From positions 1 to 64,000 of the forward strand of contig CABYSJ010000004.1 of assembly GCA_902521615.1 (NCBI GenBank): a stretch of 64,000 nucleotides of DNA, written 5' to 3'. This document shows positions 30,853 to 41,669 of the stretch, piece after piece. The position numbers and the translations under genes were made by a program. The stretch is from an uncultured Pelagibacteraceae bacterium. Its GTDB lineage: Bacteria; Pseudomonadota; Alphaproteobacteria; Pelagibacterales; Pelagibacteraceae. Position 1 is the stretch's first letter. Each line of letters starts with the position of its first letter. The notes below the pieces were generated by a model that saw only the letters and a program-made list of their open reading frames with translations, did not search any database and was not told the origin of the DNA.

Positions 30853-32390
30853 TGAAGAAAAAAATCAAAACAGCTCTCATATCTGTATCTAATAAAAATA
30901 ACTTAAAACCATTATTAAATATTTTAAAAAAGAACAAAATTAAAATAATTAGCTCGGGTGGTACTTATAAAGAAATTAAAAGATTAAAATTTAATTGTTT
31001 AGAAGTATCTGATTTTACTAATTCCCCTGAGATTTTAGAAGGTAGAGTAAAAACTCTTCACCCAAAAATCCATGCAGGAATTTTAAATAAAAGAGAAAAA
31101 AAATCTCACTTAAAAGATCTTAAAGAAAATAATTTTGAAAATATTGATTTAGTCATAGTCAATTTTTATCCATTTGAGAACACTCTTAAAAAAACAAATA
31201 ATCATCAAAAAATTATAGAAAATATAGATGTAGGTGGTCCTACTATGGTTAGATCTGCTGCAAAAAACTATAATGATGTAGCTGTAATAACTTCTTCAGA
31301 TCAGTACGAGGAATTAATTCAAGAACTAAAAAAATTCAAGGGATCTACTTCTTTAAATTTTAGGGAAAAACTATCAAGAATGGCGTTTGCTGAGACGGCT
31401 TATTATGACTCTGTAATTTCAAATTATTTTAACAAAAAAACAAATACTATTTTCCCTAGAAAAAAAATTTTTCATGGAAATCTAATAGAACAACTTAGAT
31501 ACGGCGAAAATCCTCACCAACTAAGTGCAATTTATTCAAGTAATTCAAATATGAATTTAAAACAAATTCATGGAAAACAGCTTAGTTATAACAATTATAA
31601 TGACATATTTAGCGCTCTAACTATTTCAAGATCTTTACCAAAGAGCAGAGGAACGGTCATAGTTAAGCATGCAAACCCGTGTGGAGTTTCTGTTAAAAAT
31701 AATCATTTAGAAAGCTATAAATCTGCCCTTTCTTGTGATCCTATAAGTGCTTTTGGTGGAATAGTTTCTTGTAATTTTAAAATTACAAGAAATTTAGCTA
31801 TTGAATTAAATAAATTATTTTTAGAAGTGATAATTGCAAATGGTTTCGATAGCAATGCAATCAAAATATTAAAAGCTAAAAAAAACTTAAGATTAATTGA
31901 TGGAACAAATTATACATCAGAAGAGCTTCTTAAATTTGTATCATTCAACCAAGATATAATGATACAATCAGAGGACTTAAGTTTATTTTCAAGCAAAAAT
32001 TTTAAAATCGTCTCAAAAAGAAAACCAACATCAAAACAGCTTAAAGATCTAATTTTTGCTTTTAATGTGTGCAGATATGTTAAATCAAATGCAATAGTAT
32101 TAGCATCTAACGAAACGACTGTTGGTATTGGCTCAGGTCAACCAAGTAGATTGGATAGTTGTCAAATAGCAATAAATAAGATGAAAAAATTTAATCTTCA
32201 GAATGATAATTTGGTTGCTGCCTCGGATGCATTTTTTCCTTTTGTGGATGGTATTGAAAAATTAGTCCAATCAGGTGTTAGAGCAGTAATTCAACCATCT
32301 GGATCAATAAGAGATAAAGAAATAATTAACTTTGCAAATGAAACTGATACTGTGCTTCTTTTTTCAAAGACAAGACACTTTAGACACTAG
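30852..32390 (+). CDS. purH: Bifunctional AICAR formyltransferase/IMP cyclohydrolase
   Basis: ALISVSNKNNL; SSGGTYKEI; EGRVKTLHPKIHAGIL; RYGENPHQ; KHANPCGVS; GSIRDKEII. Confidence 0.98.
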   Translation: MKKKIKTALISVSNKNNLKPLLNILKKNKIKIISSGGTYKEIKRLKFNCLEVSDFTNSPEILEGRVKTLHPKIHAGILNKREKKSHLKDLKENNFENIDLVIVNFYPFENTLKKTNNHQKIIENIDVGGPTMVRSAAKNYNDVAVITSSDQYEELIQELKKFKGSTSLNFREKLSRMAFAETAYYDSVISNYFNKKTNTIFPRKKIFHGNLIEQLRYGENPHQLSAIYSSNSNMNLKQIHGKQLSYNNYNDIFSALTISRSLPKSRGTVIVKHANPCGVSVKNNHLESYKSALSCDPISAFGGIVSCNFKITRNLAIELNKLFLEVIIANGFDSNAIKILKAKKNLRLIDGTNYTSEELLKFVSFNQDIMIQSEDLSLFSSKNFKIVSKRKPTSKQLKDLIFAFNVCRYVKSNAIVLASNETTVGIGSGQPSRLDSCQIAINKMKKFNLQNDNLVAASDAFFPFVDGIEKLVQSGVRAVIQPSGSIRDKEIINFANETDTVLLFSKTRHFRH

Positions 32391-32724
32391 ATATTTGATC
32401 TATTTTTGCAGCAAGAATAAAATCACTCTCTGCTAGACCTTTAATTGCATGCGTAAATATTTTAATTCTTGCATAACCCCATCCAAACCATAAATCAGGA
32501 TGGTGACCTTCAGCTTCAGCTAATTCTCCAACTTTATTTACAAACTCTTGACTTTCCAAAAAATTATCAAATTTAAAGTTTTTAATTAAATGAAAGCCAT
32601 CAATCTTATCTTCTAAAACTTCCCAGCCATCAACCTTTTTTAAATATATATGAATTTCCTCTACGCTAAAAGGTGGAATATTTCCTTCACAAGGTACACA
32701 TTTTTTGTTTACTAAATCACTCAT
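32380..32724 (-). CDS. phhB: Pterin-4a-carbinolamine dehydratase; start revised from 32784 to 32724
   Basis: AEGHHPDLWFGWGYARIKIFTHAIKGLAESDFILAAKID; the first 20 ORF residues come from the tRNA gene. Confidence 0.92.
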   Translation of the reverse strand: MSDLVNKKCVPCEGNIPPFSVEEIHIYLKKVDGWEVLEDKIDGFHLIKNFKFDNFLESQEFVNKVGELAEAEGHHPDLWFGWGYARIKIFTHAIKGLAESDFILAAKIDQISSV

Positions 32725-32739
32725 AAAAAAACTAATTTG

Positions 32740-32814
32740 TGGAGCGGGCAAAGGGGGTCGAACCCTCGACCTTCTCGTTGGCAACGAGACGCTCTACCAC
32801 TGAGCTATACCCGC
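32740..32814 (-). tRNA. tRNA-Gly (anticodon GCC), CCA encoded
   Basis: Reverse complement GCGGGTATAGCTCAGTGGTAGAGCGTCTCGTTGCCAACGAGAAGGTCGAGGGTTCGACCCCCTTTGCCCGCTCCA folds as a cloverleaf with loop TTGCCAA. Confidence 0.98.
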
Positions 32815-32904
32815 TTGTTCTATAATTATTTAAAGTAGAAGCTTTTTGAAAATTAAGCAAGAGGCATTTTTATAAAATTTAAGATAAGATTATAAACTTT
32901 ATTA

Positions 32905-33729
32905 ATGAAAAATATAACAAAACAAAAATTAAAACACGGAATTTTATCTTATTATACAAACGACAAATATATTGGAAAAAGTTTATCAGAATACGGAGAA
33001 TGGTCCGAAGCAGAGGTTGATTTACTAAAACAATTATTACCAGAAAATGGAAATATAATTGAAATTGGATCTAACATAGGAACACACACAATTCCATTGG
33101 CAAAACACTTATTAAATGGTGGCTTGGTATATGCTATAGAGCCGCAATCTCAAAATTTCAAACTTCTATCAAATAACATTAAAGATAATAAATTAAATAA
33201 TATAAAAATTTTTAAAACAGCAATATCATCAAAAGAAGGTAATGCATTCATTAATATTTTTGATGAAAATATAGTGAATAACTATGGTGATGCAAAAATT
33301 TTTAATAATAATTTTAAAAATTCTGAATGTGTAACAGTAACAACTTTAGACCAGTTTTATTACAAAAATCTAGATAAAAAAAAATTCATAAAATTAATAA
33401 AATGTGACGCACAAGGTCAAGAACTCAATATTATCATGGGTTCAAGAAAAATTATAGATCTGTTCAAACCATTTCTTTATTTAGAAAATGATGACATCAA
33501 TACTTCAAAAGATTTAATAGAAAAAATAAAAAACATGGGATATATAATGTTTTGGCATCTGTCACCATTATATAATTCGAATAATTTTTTGAAAAATACA
33601 AAGAACATTTTTCCTAAAATGATTTCTTGCAATATGTTATGCATTCATCAAAATACAAAAATTACACTTAATAAAATTTGGAAAAAATTTGAAATCGTAG
33701 ATAGCAACTATCACCCTTTTAAAAGATAA
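32905..33729 (+). CDS. FkbM family methyltransferase
   Basis: GNIIEIGSNIGTHTIPLAKHL; VYAIEPQSQNFKLLSNNI; LIKCDAQGQELNIIMGSRK. Confidence 0.9.
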   Translation: MKNITKQKLKHGILSYYTNDKYIGKSLSEYGEWSEAEVDLLKQLLPENGNIIEIGSNIGTHTIPLAKHLLNGGLVYAIEPQSQNFKLLSNNIKDNKLNNIKIFKTAISSKEGNAFINIFDENIVNNYGDAKIFNNNFKNSECVTVTTLDQFYYKNLDKKKFIKLIKCDAQGQELNIIMGSRKIIDLFKPFLYLENDDINTSKDLIEKIKNMGYIMFWHLSPLYNSNNFLKNTKNIFPKMISCNMLCIHQNTKITLNKIWKKFEIVDSNYHPFKR

Positions 33730-33742
33730 TTTTAAATTCTAG

Positions 33743-34603
33743 TTATTTTTTGTAATTAAGATCTTTTAAATCTTGTTCAAAAATATTTTCAATTTTTACT
33801 CTATAATTATCATCTAAAATATTTTTCCAATTATTCTTTGGTCCAAGATTAAAAAAAGGTATTTTTTTATTTTTATCTTCTCTGTCAGTTACTGCTTCGG
33901 AAAAACCGTGTTCAATTTCATTTTTTTTTAAGGCTTCAAAAGTAGTGTATCTTAAAGTTTTTTTAATTTTATTTTTATCAATACGTTGAGTGCTATTAGT
34001 AATTTTACTAACAAATTTTATTATATCTAGAAAAACCATATATGTAGAATTAAGTAAGTCTTCATACTTAATTAACTTTATTGGAATTTTTTTTTGAATC
34101 TTCCAAGACTTATAATTAGTACTCCAAGAACTTATAAATTGAAAATCACTATAACCTAACTCTTCAAATTTTTGAATATTATAAATATAGTTCTTTTCAT
34201 TAGTCATCCATCTAAAAGCCTGGTCATCGTTTAATTGATAATGATTTTTGAGAGAGGATATTACATTTCTAGGATCTCTTACTACATAAATACATCCAAT
34301 AGAGTTTGAATTATTTGTAAAATCATTATTATTTAATTTTCCAAAGGCGTTATGAGTTTTAAAAAATTTTAACTTTTTATCAAGATTAGCTTTTTCTTGT
34401 GCTGCTATCCAATACTTACAAGAGTCTCCTGGGATTTTTTTATTGAATTTAAAATCTTTTAAGTATCTATTTGTTGGAAACTGGTCAATTTTTTTTAATA
34501 AGGTTTGATCAAATTTACCATCTTTAGAATAATAATATGTACTTAATAACGCACGTAACCATGTATTTCCACTTTTAGGGTATGAAGCTATCCAAATTAT
34601 CAT
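33743..34603 (-). CDS. Sulfotransferase-domain protein; likely start 34603, ORF track start 34612
   Basis: MIIWIASYPKSGNTWLRALLSTYYY PAPS-loop motif; IYVVRDPRNVISSLKNHY; FFNLGPKNNWKNIL. Confidence 0.93.
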   Translation of the reverse strand: MIIWIASYPKSGNTWLRALLSTYYYSKDGKFDQTLLKKIDQFPTNRYLKDFKFNKKIPGDSCKYWIAAQEKANLDKKLKFFKTHNAFGKLNNNDFTNNSNSIGCIYVVRDPRNVISSLKNHYQLNDDQAFRWMTNEKNYIYNIQKFEELGYSDFQFISSWSTNYKSWKIQKKIPIKLIKYEDLLNSTYMVFLDIIKFVSKITNSTQRIDKNKIKKTLRYTTFEALKKNEIEHGFSEAVTDREDKNKKIPFFNLGPKNNWKNILDDNYRVKIENIFEQDLKDLNYKK

Positions 34604-34649
34604 TGCTAACACTATAGAAGATTAATAAATTATTTGTTAATAATTATTA

Positions 34650-35288
34650 ATGAAAAATCTTCCATTAAAAATACCTGTCTTTCCATTAAGTAATTTTATA
34701 ATATTTCCAAGAACTACTGTGCCATTAAATATTTTTGAGCCTCGCTATATCGATATGATTAATGACAGTTTAAAATCAAATAAAATAATTGGAATGATAC
34801 AGCCCAAAAATTTAAAAGAGAAAAACATAACCCCAGAGCTCTATAAAATTGGGTGCATAGGAAAAATTACTAGTTTTAGAGAAACAAATGATGGTCGTTA
34901 TTTAATAGAATTAAGAGGTATAACTAGATTTGAAAACATTAGTGAAATTAAAAGTGACAAAAAATATAGAATTCTTAATGTAAGTTACGAAAAGTTTTTT
35001 GAGGACCTTGATGAAAGAGAAGAGGACTTAAAATTTTCAGATCTAGAGCTAATTTTTAAAGATCTAAAATCATTATTTGAAAAAAAAGGATTTATTATCA
35101 ATTGGAAAGGTTTAGAAAAACAAAATTTAAATGAAACTATAAATGCACTTGCGATGGCATCACCCTTTTCACTAGAGGAAAAACAAATATTATTAGAAAC
35201 TAAAAATATTGAACTTAGAAAAAATAAAATAGCAGAGATACTTAGTACGTACTCTCACGATATTTACGAAAATAATACATTACAATAA
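34650..35288 (+). CDS. Lon protease N-terminal (substrate-binding) domain protein
   Basis: LKIPVFPLSNFIIFPRTTVPLNIFEPRYIDMINDSL. Confidence 0.93.
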   Translation: MKNLPLKIPVFPLSNFIIFPRTTVPLNIFEPRYIDMINDSLKSNKIIGMIQPKNLKEKNITPELYKIGCIGKITSFRETNDGRYLIELRGITRFENISEIKSDKKYRILNVSYEKFFEDLDEREEDLKFSDLELIFKDLKSLFEKKGFIINWKGLEKQNLNETINALAMASPFSLEEKQILLETKNIELRKNKIAEILSTYSHDIYENNTLQ

Positions 35289-35289
35289 T

Positions 35290-36366
35290 TTAAATTATAA
35301 ATCCCCTATCTGCTAGTTTGGTAAATACTTTATTGATTGAATTATTTTTACCGAAAACTTTTACAGATTTACTTAAAATAGTATTATTGAATTTTCTCTC
35401 TAAATTAAAAAATTCATGAATAAAATCAATACCGTTAGAAAAAATAAAATTTCTATGTTTAATTTTTTTTTCAAACTCAAAATTTACAGAGCTATCTAAA
35501 GGCAGTCCTAAATTAACTCTCTTTTTAATAATTTCTAAAAGTAATTTAATATCTCTTATGGTCATATTAAATCCCTGCCCAGCTAACGGATGAACCCTAT
35601 GCAGAAGATCACCAAATGCTAGAATATTGTTATAATAATATGATCTTAAATTTAATGATTTTAATTCAAAAGATTTAATTTTATTAATTTTATTAATTTT
35701 ATACTTAAAATTATATTTATTAATAAAGCCCAGAATATTATCGGTTTTACTATTTTCGAAATTATGTAAAGAACAGACTAATGATGTTTCATAATCTGAA
35801 ACAGGTAAAAAAGCTATGGGTCCCCATTTAGTAAAAATTTGTGTTGCTGTATTATTTTTAATTTTTGAGTGCTTTATAATCGTTGTGTAGGCAAAACTAT
35901 TATATTTTTTAATTACTCTATTATTAAAATACTTTTTTGTAATATGATTTTGTGAATCTGTATTGATAACAAGATTATATTTTTCTTGAAAATTAATATT
36001 TTTTTTTATGTTAATTTTTTTAAAATATTTATTTCTTAATAAACTTTTTTGCAAAATATCAAAAAGTTGAAAATTTTTTACTATAGAAAAAAGTTCATTT
36101 TTATGATTTTCAAAGCAAAGTATTTTTTCTTTTTCTAAATTTTCAGTAAAAATTTCAATTTTATTTAATTTCCAAATAATTTTTTTAATATTTATTATAT
36201 TATCATTGAAAAAATCAGCATTGCTTTTGGAAATCCCTATAGTTCTGGATTTATCAGGTTTATCAATTTTATTTGTTAATAAAAGATCAACGTAAATTTT
36301 TTGATTAACTAAAGCTTTTGCTATGGTTAAACTCGATATACCGTTACCTAATATACAAACTCTCAT
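35290..36366 (-). CDS. UbiH/COQ6-like FAD-dependent monooxygenase; likely start 36366, ORF track start 36405
   Basis: MRVCILGNGISSLTIAKAL; ILAFGDLLHRVHPLAGQGFNMTIRDIKLLLEII. Confidence 0.85.
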   Translation of the reverse strand: MRVCILGNGISSLTIAKALVNQKIYVDLLLTNKIDKPDKSRTIGISKSNADFFNDNIINIKKIIWKLNKIEIFTENLEKEKILCFENHKNELFSIVKNFQLFDILQKSLLRNKYFKKINIKKNINFQEKYNLVINTDSQNHITKKYFNNRVIKKYNSFAYTTIIKHSKIKNNTATQIFTKWGPIAFLPVSDYETSLVCSLHNFENSKTDNILGFINKYNFKYKINKINKIKSFELKSLNLRSYYYNNILAFGDLLHRVHPLAGQGFNMTIRDIKLLLEIIKKRVNLGLPLDSSVNFEFEKKIKHRNFIFSNGIDFIHEFFNLERKFNNTILSKSVKVFGKNNSINKVFTKLADRGFII

Positions 36367-36426
36367 ATTATTTTTAATTTTAACAATAAAAATTAGATGA
36401 TACAAAGTAGTTAAATTGATTCATAT

Positions 36427-38511
36427 ATGGATATTAAAAAAACTGCGAATTTATTAATAAATTTTACCATTAAGAGATTAGCAGAGATTTTTGGTTTATT
36501 TATATTTTTGTCAGGATCTTTGCTACTTATTGCACTATTAACTTACTCTCCTGATGATCCAAATTTTATATTTCCTGAAAATATTAAAATTCAAAATTTA
36601 TTAGGCTTTCGAGGGAGTTTTGTTTCTGACTTATTTTTTCAGTCTATTGGACTGATTTCTTATTTGATAGCTTTAACATTTTTAATAACTGGTATTAATA
36701 TATTTAGATTGAAGGAATTTTTTTTAATAATAGAAAATACTTTTTTTTCTATACTTTATTGCTTATTTGGAACGTTATTTTTAAGTTACTACTATCAAGA
36801 CGCCTTTACACTCTATATCAATGGTAATGGTGGTTTTGTTGGAAATTATTTTAATCAAACTTTTTTTAGATCTATGATTCAAATTAATGAAAATATTTTT
36901 TTTTATTTGTTAATTATTTTTACCCTAATTCTTTTTTTAATAAGTATTAATTTTAAATTATTAGGTTTTTTAAATTTTATTAAAAAAATTCTTCGAATTT
37001 TTAATAAGAAAAGAGAAAAAAACTATACTGATAAAAGTGAAGTAATCAGTGAATATATCCCTCAAGAAGAAATAAAAAATCTTATTCAAGAGGATTTGCC
37101 CTTCATAAAGGCTGAGAATAAAAGCAAAAATACAACTAAATTTAAATTACCAGATTTAGATTTATTGAAAATTCCTTCTAAAAATGAAAGAGAAAATTTT
37201 GAAAAAAGTGAAACACAAGATACTAAATTTTTAGAAAGAATTCTCTTAGATTTTGGTGTTAATGGTAATATCAAGAAAGTAAGCCACGGACCTGTAGTAA
37301 CTTTGAACGAGTTTGAGCCAGCAGCAGGTGTCAAGGTTTCAAAAATAATTAATTTATCTGATGACATTGCAAGAAATACAAGTTCAGAATCTGCAAGAAT
37401 AGCTACAATACCAGGGAGCAACACTGTTGGTATTGAGCTGCCAAATAATGTTAGAGAAAATGTTTATTTAAGCGAAATTTTAAATAATTCTGATTTTAAA
37501 AAAAGAGACATTAAATTACCAATCGCATTGGGGAAAAGTATTTCTGGTAAACCTATAGTTGGGGACTTATCATCAATGCCCCATTTACTTATTGCTGGCA
37601 CAACAGGGTCAGGTAAATCTGTCTGTATCAATACCATTATTTTGTCTCTTCTCTATCGACATACTCCAGAAAAATGTAAATTTATTTTAATAGATCCAAA
37701 AATGCTTGAGCTTTCAACATATGAAGGAATTCCACATTTATTATGCCCTGTAATAACAGAAGCTAAGAAAGCTGCGTCTGTTCTTGGTTGGGTGGTTAAG
37801 GAAATGGAGAGCAGATATAGACTTATGACTAAAGAAGGAGTGAGAAACATTGATAGCTATAATACAAAACACAAACTTCCAATGCCCTATATAGTAGTCG
37901 TTGTTGATGAAATGTCAGATTTGATGTTGGTAGCAGGTAAAGAAATTGAGAACTATATCCAAAAATTATCACAAATGGCTAGAGCAGCAGGGATACACAT
38001 CATTATGGCCACCCAAAGACCTAGTGTTGATGTAATTACTGGAACAATTAAAGCAAATTTTCCAACAAGAATATCATTTCAAGTTACTTCAAAAATAGAT
38101 AGTAGAACAATTTTAGGTGAGCAAGGAGCGGAGCAATTATTAGGGAAAGGAGATATGCTTTATATGTCTTCTGCTAATCGTATAGTACGAATTCATGCTC
38201 CCTTCGTATCAGACGGTGAAATTGAACTAATAAATAATTTTTTAAGATCACAGGCTGAGCCTGAATATGTTGAAGAAATTTTAAATTTTGCCGATGAAAA
38301 AGAGATGGGTGATAACCAAAATCTAAGTGATAAAGATGAACTATACCAACAGGCTTTAGAAATTATAAGATCAGAGGGAAAAGCTTCTACTTCTTTTTTA
38401 CAAAGGAAGCTCCAAATTGGTTACAACAGAGCTGCAAGAATTATTGATATGATGGAGTCTGATGGAATTGTAAGTAAAGCTAATCATGTTGGTAAAAGAG
38501 ACGTTCTCTGA
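36427..38511 (+). CDS. ftsK: DNA translocase FtsK
   Basis: MPHLLIAGTTGSGKSVCINTIILSLLY; MATQRPSVDVITGTIKANFPTRISFQVTSKIDSRTILGEQGAEQLLGKGDML; gamma domain FLQRKLQIGYNRAARIIDMME. Confidence 0.98.
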   Translation: MDIKKTANLLINFTIKRLAEIFGLFIFLSGSLLLIALLTYSPDDPNFIFPENIKIQNLLGFRGSFVSDLFFQSIGLISYLIALTFLITGINIFRLKEFFLIIENTFFSILYCLFGTLFLSYYYQDAFTLYINGNGGFVGNYFNQTFFRSMIQINENIFFYLLIIFTLILFLISINFKLLGFLNFIKKILRIFNKKREKNYTDKSEVISEYIPQEEIKNLIQEDLPFIKAENKSKNTTKFKLPDLDLLKIPSKNERENFEKSETQDTKFLERILLDFGVNGNIKKVSHGPVVTLNEFEPAAGVKVSKIINLSDDIARNTSSESARIATIPGSNTVGIELPNNVRENVYLSEILNNSDFKKRDIKLPIALGKSISGKPIVGDLSSMPHLLIAGTTGSGKSVCINTIILSLLYRHTPEKCKFILIDPKMLELSTYEGIPHLLCPVITEAKKAASVLGWVVKEMESRYRLMTKEGVRNIDSYNTKHKLPMPYIVVVVDEMSDLMLVAGKEIENYIQKLSQMARAAGIHIIMATQRPSVDVITGTIKANFPTRISFQVTSKIDSRTILGEQGAEQLLGKGDMLYMSSANRIVRIHAPFVSDGEIELINNFLRSQAEPEYVEEILNFADEKEMGDNQNLSDKDELYQQALEIIRSEGKASTSFLQRKLQIGYNRAARIIDMMESDGIVSKANHVGKRDVL

Positions 38512-39059
38512 TGTTAAGGTTTTTTTTAGTAATAGTTTTCTTTTTTTTAACGCTTAATTCAAATGCTGATGTTAAAAGAAAAATTATTCAAAATCTTAAA
38601 AATACAAAAAATTTAGATTTTAAATTTGAACAAAACATTAATGGTAAAATAGAGAATGGTAATTGTACGATAGAATATCCAAAAAAAATATTTTGTGAAT
38701 ATGCAAGAAGTAACAATAAAATTTTGGTTTCGAATGGAAAATCTTTAGTTATCAAAACTATTTCGAGCTATTATCGGTATCCTATAGAAAAAACTCCTTT
38801 AAATATTATTTTAGATAAAAATATTATAATCAATAAAATTGAGTCCTTAAAAGAAAGAATAATCGACAATAATCTAATTAATTTTACAATTTTAGAAAAT
38901 AATAACGAGATAAATATATTTTTTGACAAACAAACGTATGATTTAATTGGTTGGCAAAACATAGATATGTATCAAAATTTTAATATTACCTTACTTTCAT
39001 CTATAAGAAAAAATAGGGTGTTGTCTAAGAACTTATTTAATATTCCTGCTCAAAATTAA
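38511..39059 (+). CDS. lolA: Outer-membrane lipoprotein carrier LolA-like protein
   Basis: Signal peptide, LKNTKNLDFKFEQNINGKIENGNCTIEYPKKIFCEY, follows ftsK. Confidence 0.85.
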   Translation: MLRFFLVIVFFFLTLNSNADVKRKIIQNLKNTKNLDFKFEQNINGKIENGNCTIEYPKKIFCEYARSNNKILVSNGKSLVIKTISSYYRYPIEKTPLNIILDKNIIINKIESLKERIIDNNLINFTILENNNEINIFFDKQTYDLIGWQNIDMYQNFNITLLSSIRKNRVLSKNLFNIPAQN

Positions 39060-39559
39060 ATATTTAATGTTTCGGTTTTAAATATTTTCATCCCTCTTGA
39101 AATATAATTACTTAAAGCATTTTTATGATCTAAAGAACAAGTATGTACCCAAACACGTTTAGTGTTGTTTGAAAAAGATTTTTTAATAGCTTCTGACAAT
39201 AAATAGGATCCTAATTTTTTATTTTGATATTTTTCCAAAATTCCAAAATACGCGATTTCTGTTTCATTATTTTCTGGATGAAAAATTAATTCAAAAAATC
39301 CTACTAAATCATCTTTATATTTAAAAACGAATGAACTAACATTTTTAGAAGAAACATAATTAATCCATTTTTCTTCTGACCAAGAAAGTCTATCTATCCA
39401 CCTGTGTTTTTTACCAATAATTTTATAAAAAAATTTATTTAGTTGAAAATTAATTGGATTAATTAAACTTAAAGAATAATCTTCAGATGGCTTGTTTCCC
39501 TCGATTAGATCTTGAGGTGAATTAATTTCTAGATAGTTTCTTTTAACTTCTTCTGTCAC
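39056..39559 (-). CDS. GNAT family N-acetyltransferase
   Basis: AYFGILEKYQNKKLGSYLLSEAIKKSF...VWVHTCSLDHKNALSNYISRGM. Confidence 0.92.
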   Translation of the reverse strand: MTEEVKRNYLEINSPQDLIEGNKPSEDYSLSLINPINFQLNKFFYKIIGKKHRWIDRLSWSEEKWINYVSSKNVSSFVFKYKDDLVGFFELIFHPENNETEIAYFGILEKYQNKKLGSYLLSEAIKKSFSNNTKRVWVHTCSLDHKNALSNYISRGMKIFKTETLNI

Positions 39560-39921
39560 TCCACCATTTTCCCAACTCGTTCTCCTCCAAATAAATGAAA
39601 ATGCAAATGAGGCACTTCTTGACCACCATGATCACTAATATTTGCTAAAGCTCTATAACCTCTGCCTACTTCTGTTGAAATACCAAGCTTTTTAGCAACT
39701 ATATTAATACCTTTTAACAAACCAACCATTTCCTCAGAAGAAGCATTTAAACTAAAATCATCCAAGTCAACATATTTTCCTTTGGGAATAACTAGTGCAT
39801 GAATTTTTTTTTGAGGGTTAATGTCATGAAATGATAAAACAAAATCGTCCTCATAAATTTTATTACAAGGGATCTCTCCACGTAAAATTTTTGCAAAAAT
39901 ATTATTATCGTCGTAACTCAT
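39556..39921 (-). CDS. HIT family protein
   Basis: IFAKILRGEIPCNKIYEDD; GGQEVPHLHFHLFGG. Confidence 0.96.
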   Translation of the reverse strand: MSYDDNNIFAKILRGEIPCNKIYEDDFVLSFHDINPQKKIHALVIPKGKYVDLDDFSLNASSEEMVGLLKGINIVAKKLGISTEVGRGYRALANISDHGGQEVPHLHFHLFGGERVGKMVE

Positions 39922-40190
39922 TTTTTTCTTTTTTCTAACTCTGACATTACATCCTCAATTTTTATATCATTAGCCTCTAAATACATTAACAAGTGATAAA
40001 AAACGTCTGCAGCCTCATGGATCTTATTAGAATTTTTCTCTACAGCTTCAATTAATTCATCAACTTCTTCTAAAACTTTTGCTTTACTTAATGAATTATC
40101 TGTAAGCAACCTGTTAGTGTACGAACCCTCAACAGGTGAAGATTTTCTCTCTCGTGCAAGTTTAATTAAGTTTTCTAATGTATTAAGCAT
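39918..40190 (-). CDS. hisE: Phosphoribosyl-ATP diphosphatase
   Basis: SSPVEGSYTNRLL; KVLEEVDELIEAV; HEAADVFYHLLMYL. Confidence 0.95.
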   Translation of the reverse strand: MLNTLENLIKLARERKSSPVEGSYTNRLLTDNSLSKAKVLEEVDELIEAVEKNSNKIHEAADVFYHLLMYLEANDIKIEDVMSELEKRKK

Positions 40191-40192
40191 AA

Positions 40193-40948
40193 TTAAATTC
40201 TAACAGGAATTCCTTTTGAATCCAAATACTCCTTAGCTTCTTTTACAGAATGTTTGCCGTAGTGAAATATCGATGCAGCTAAAACTGCGCTAGCATTTCC
40301 TAATTTAATTCCATCAACCAAATGATCTAAATTACCAACTCCTCCAGATGCAATGACTGGAATATTTACCTTTAAAGAGATCTTTGACATGAGATCAATA
40401 TCATAACCAGCTTGAGTACCATCTCTATCCATAGAAGTAACTAGAAGCTCACCTGCTCCACTGTCTTCCATTTTTTTTGCAAATTCAATTGCATCAATAC
40501 CTGTGTTATTCCTGCCACCATGAGTAAAAATTTCCCATTTATTTCCATTTTTTTTTGCATCTATTGCAACAACAATGCATTGTGAACCAAATTTTTTTGA
40601 GCTTTCTGCTACTACTTCTGGATTTTGAACTGCAGCGGTATTTATAGATACCTTATCGGCACCACAGTTTAATAACTTATTAATATCTTCAATGCTTCTA
40701 ACTCCACCACCTACTGTTAAAGGAACAAAGCATTTCTTCGAGGTTTTCTCTACAACATCATAAATTGTATCTCTATTTTCATTTGAAGCTGTAATATCTA
40801 AAAAACAAATTTCATCCGCTCCACCATCAGAATAAATTTTTGCTTGTTCAACTGGATCACCAGCGTCTTTTAAATCAACAAAATTAATACCCTTAACAAC
40901 ACGTCCATTTTTAACATCTAAACAAGGTATTATTCTATTTTTAAGCAT
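40193..40948 (-). CDS. hisF: Imidazole glycerol phosphate synthase subunit HisF
   Basis: [45 protein letters not shown]. Confidence 0.98.
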   Translation of the reverse strand: MLKNRIIPCLDVKNGRVVKGINFVDLKDAGDPVEQAKIYSDGGADEICFLDITASNENRDTIYDVVEKTSKKCFVPLTVGGGVRSIEDINKLLNCGADKVSINTAAVQNPEVVAESSKKFGSQCIVVAIDAKKNGNKWEIFTHGGRNNTGIDAIEFAKKMEDSGAGELLVTSMDRDGTQAGYDIDLMSKISLKVNIPVIASGGVGNLDHLVDGIKLGNASAVLAASIFHYGKHSVKEAKEYLDSKGIPVRI

Positions 40949-41666
40949 CTAATTCTTTAACTAATTCATCTAATTTAATATCACCATCATAAATAGCTTT
41001 TCCAACTATAATACCTTCTATGTTCTTATTATTTAACTCCTTAGCTTTTTTGATATCATCCATTGATGAAACTCCGCCAGAAATAATTACTGGACAATTA
41101 GAATTGTCAGCAACCTTAACTGTTTCATAAAAATTAGGGCTTTGCTTCATTCCATCTCTATTGATATCTGTATAAATCAATCTACTTACTCCAAAATCAT
41201 TTACTTCTTTTAAATAGTCTAGAGTTAATTCATTAGAATTTTCTTTCCAACCAGACACAGATAAATATCCGTCTTTAGCATCTAAACCTAAGGCAATTTT
41301 ATTTGGAAATTTATCACAAGCTTCTTTTAAAAAATTTTTATCTTTTATAGCTGCGCTTCCTAAAATAACTTTTTCAACACCGGCATCCGTATATTTCTGA
41401 ATACTTTCAAAGTTTCTAATGCCTCCACCAATTTCTATTTTAAGATCAAATTTTTTTACTATCTCTTGAATGATATCTAAATTAACTGTTTCTCCAGTTA
41501 AAGCTCCATCTAAATCAACTATATGTAAGTTTTTAAAACCATAATCCTTATACTTTCTAGCTTGTTCAGCTGGAGACATTTCGTATTCAGTTTTGTTGTC
41601 AAAATCTCCTTTAACTAACCTTACACATTTTCGATCTTTAATATCTATTGCTGGAAATATTTTCAT
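40941..41666 (-). CDS. hisA: Phosphoribosylformimino-AICAR ribotide isomerase
   Basis: [37 protein letters not shown]. Confidence 0.97.
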   Translation of the reverse strand: MKIFPAIDIKDRKCVRLVKGDFDNKTEYEMSPAEQARKYKDYGFKNLHIVDLDGALTGETVNLDIIQEIVKKFDLKIEIGGGIRNFESIQKYTDAGVEKVILGSAAIKDKNFLKEACDKFPNKIALGLDAKDGYLSVSGWKENSNELTLDYLKEVNDFGVSRLIYTDINRDGMKQSPNFYETVKVADNSNCPVIISGGVSSMDDIKKAKELNNKNIEGIIVGKAIYDGDIKLDELVKELDA

Positions 41667-41669
41667 TTT

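Noticed and set aside
37086-37424. Antisense ORF inside ftsK (likewise 37653-37850, 38771-38962, 54047-54376, 54686-55030, 63364-63591)
   Set aside because: All lie within strong core genes on the opposite strand and show no family signature
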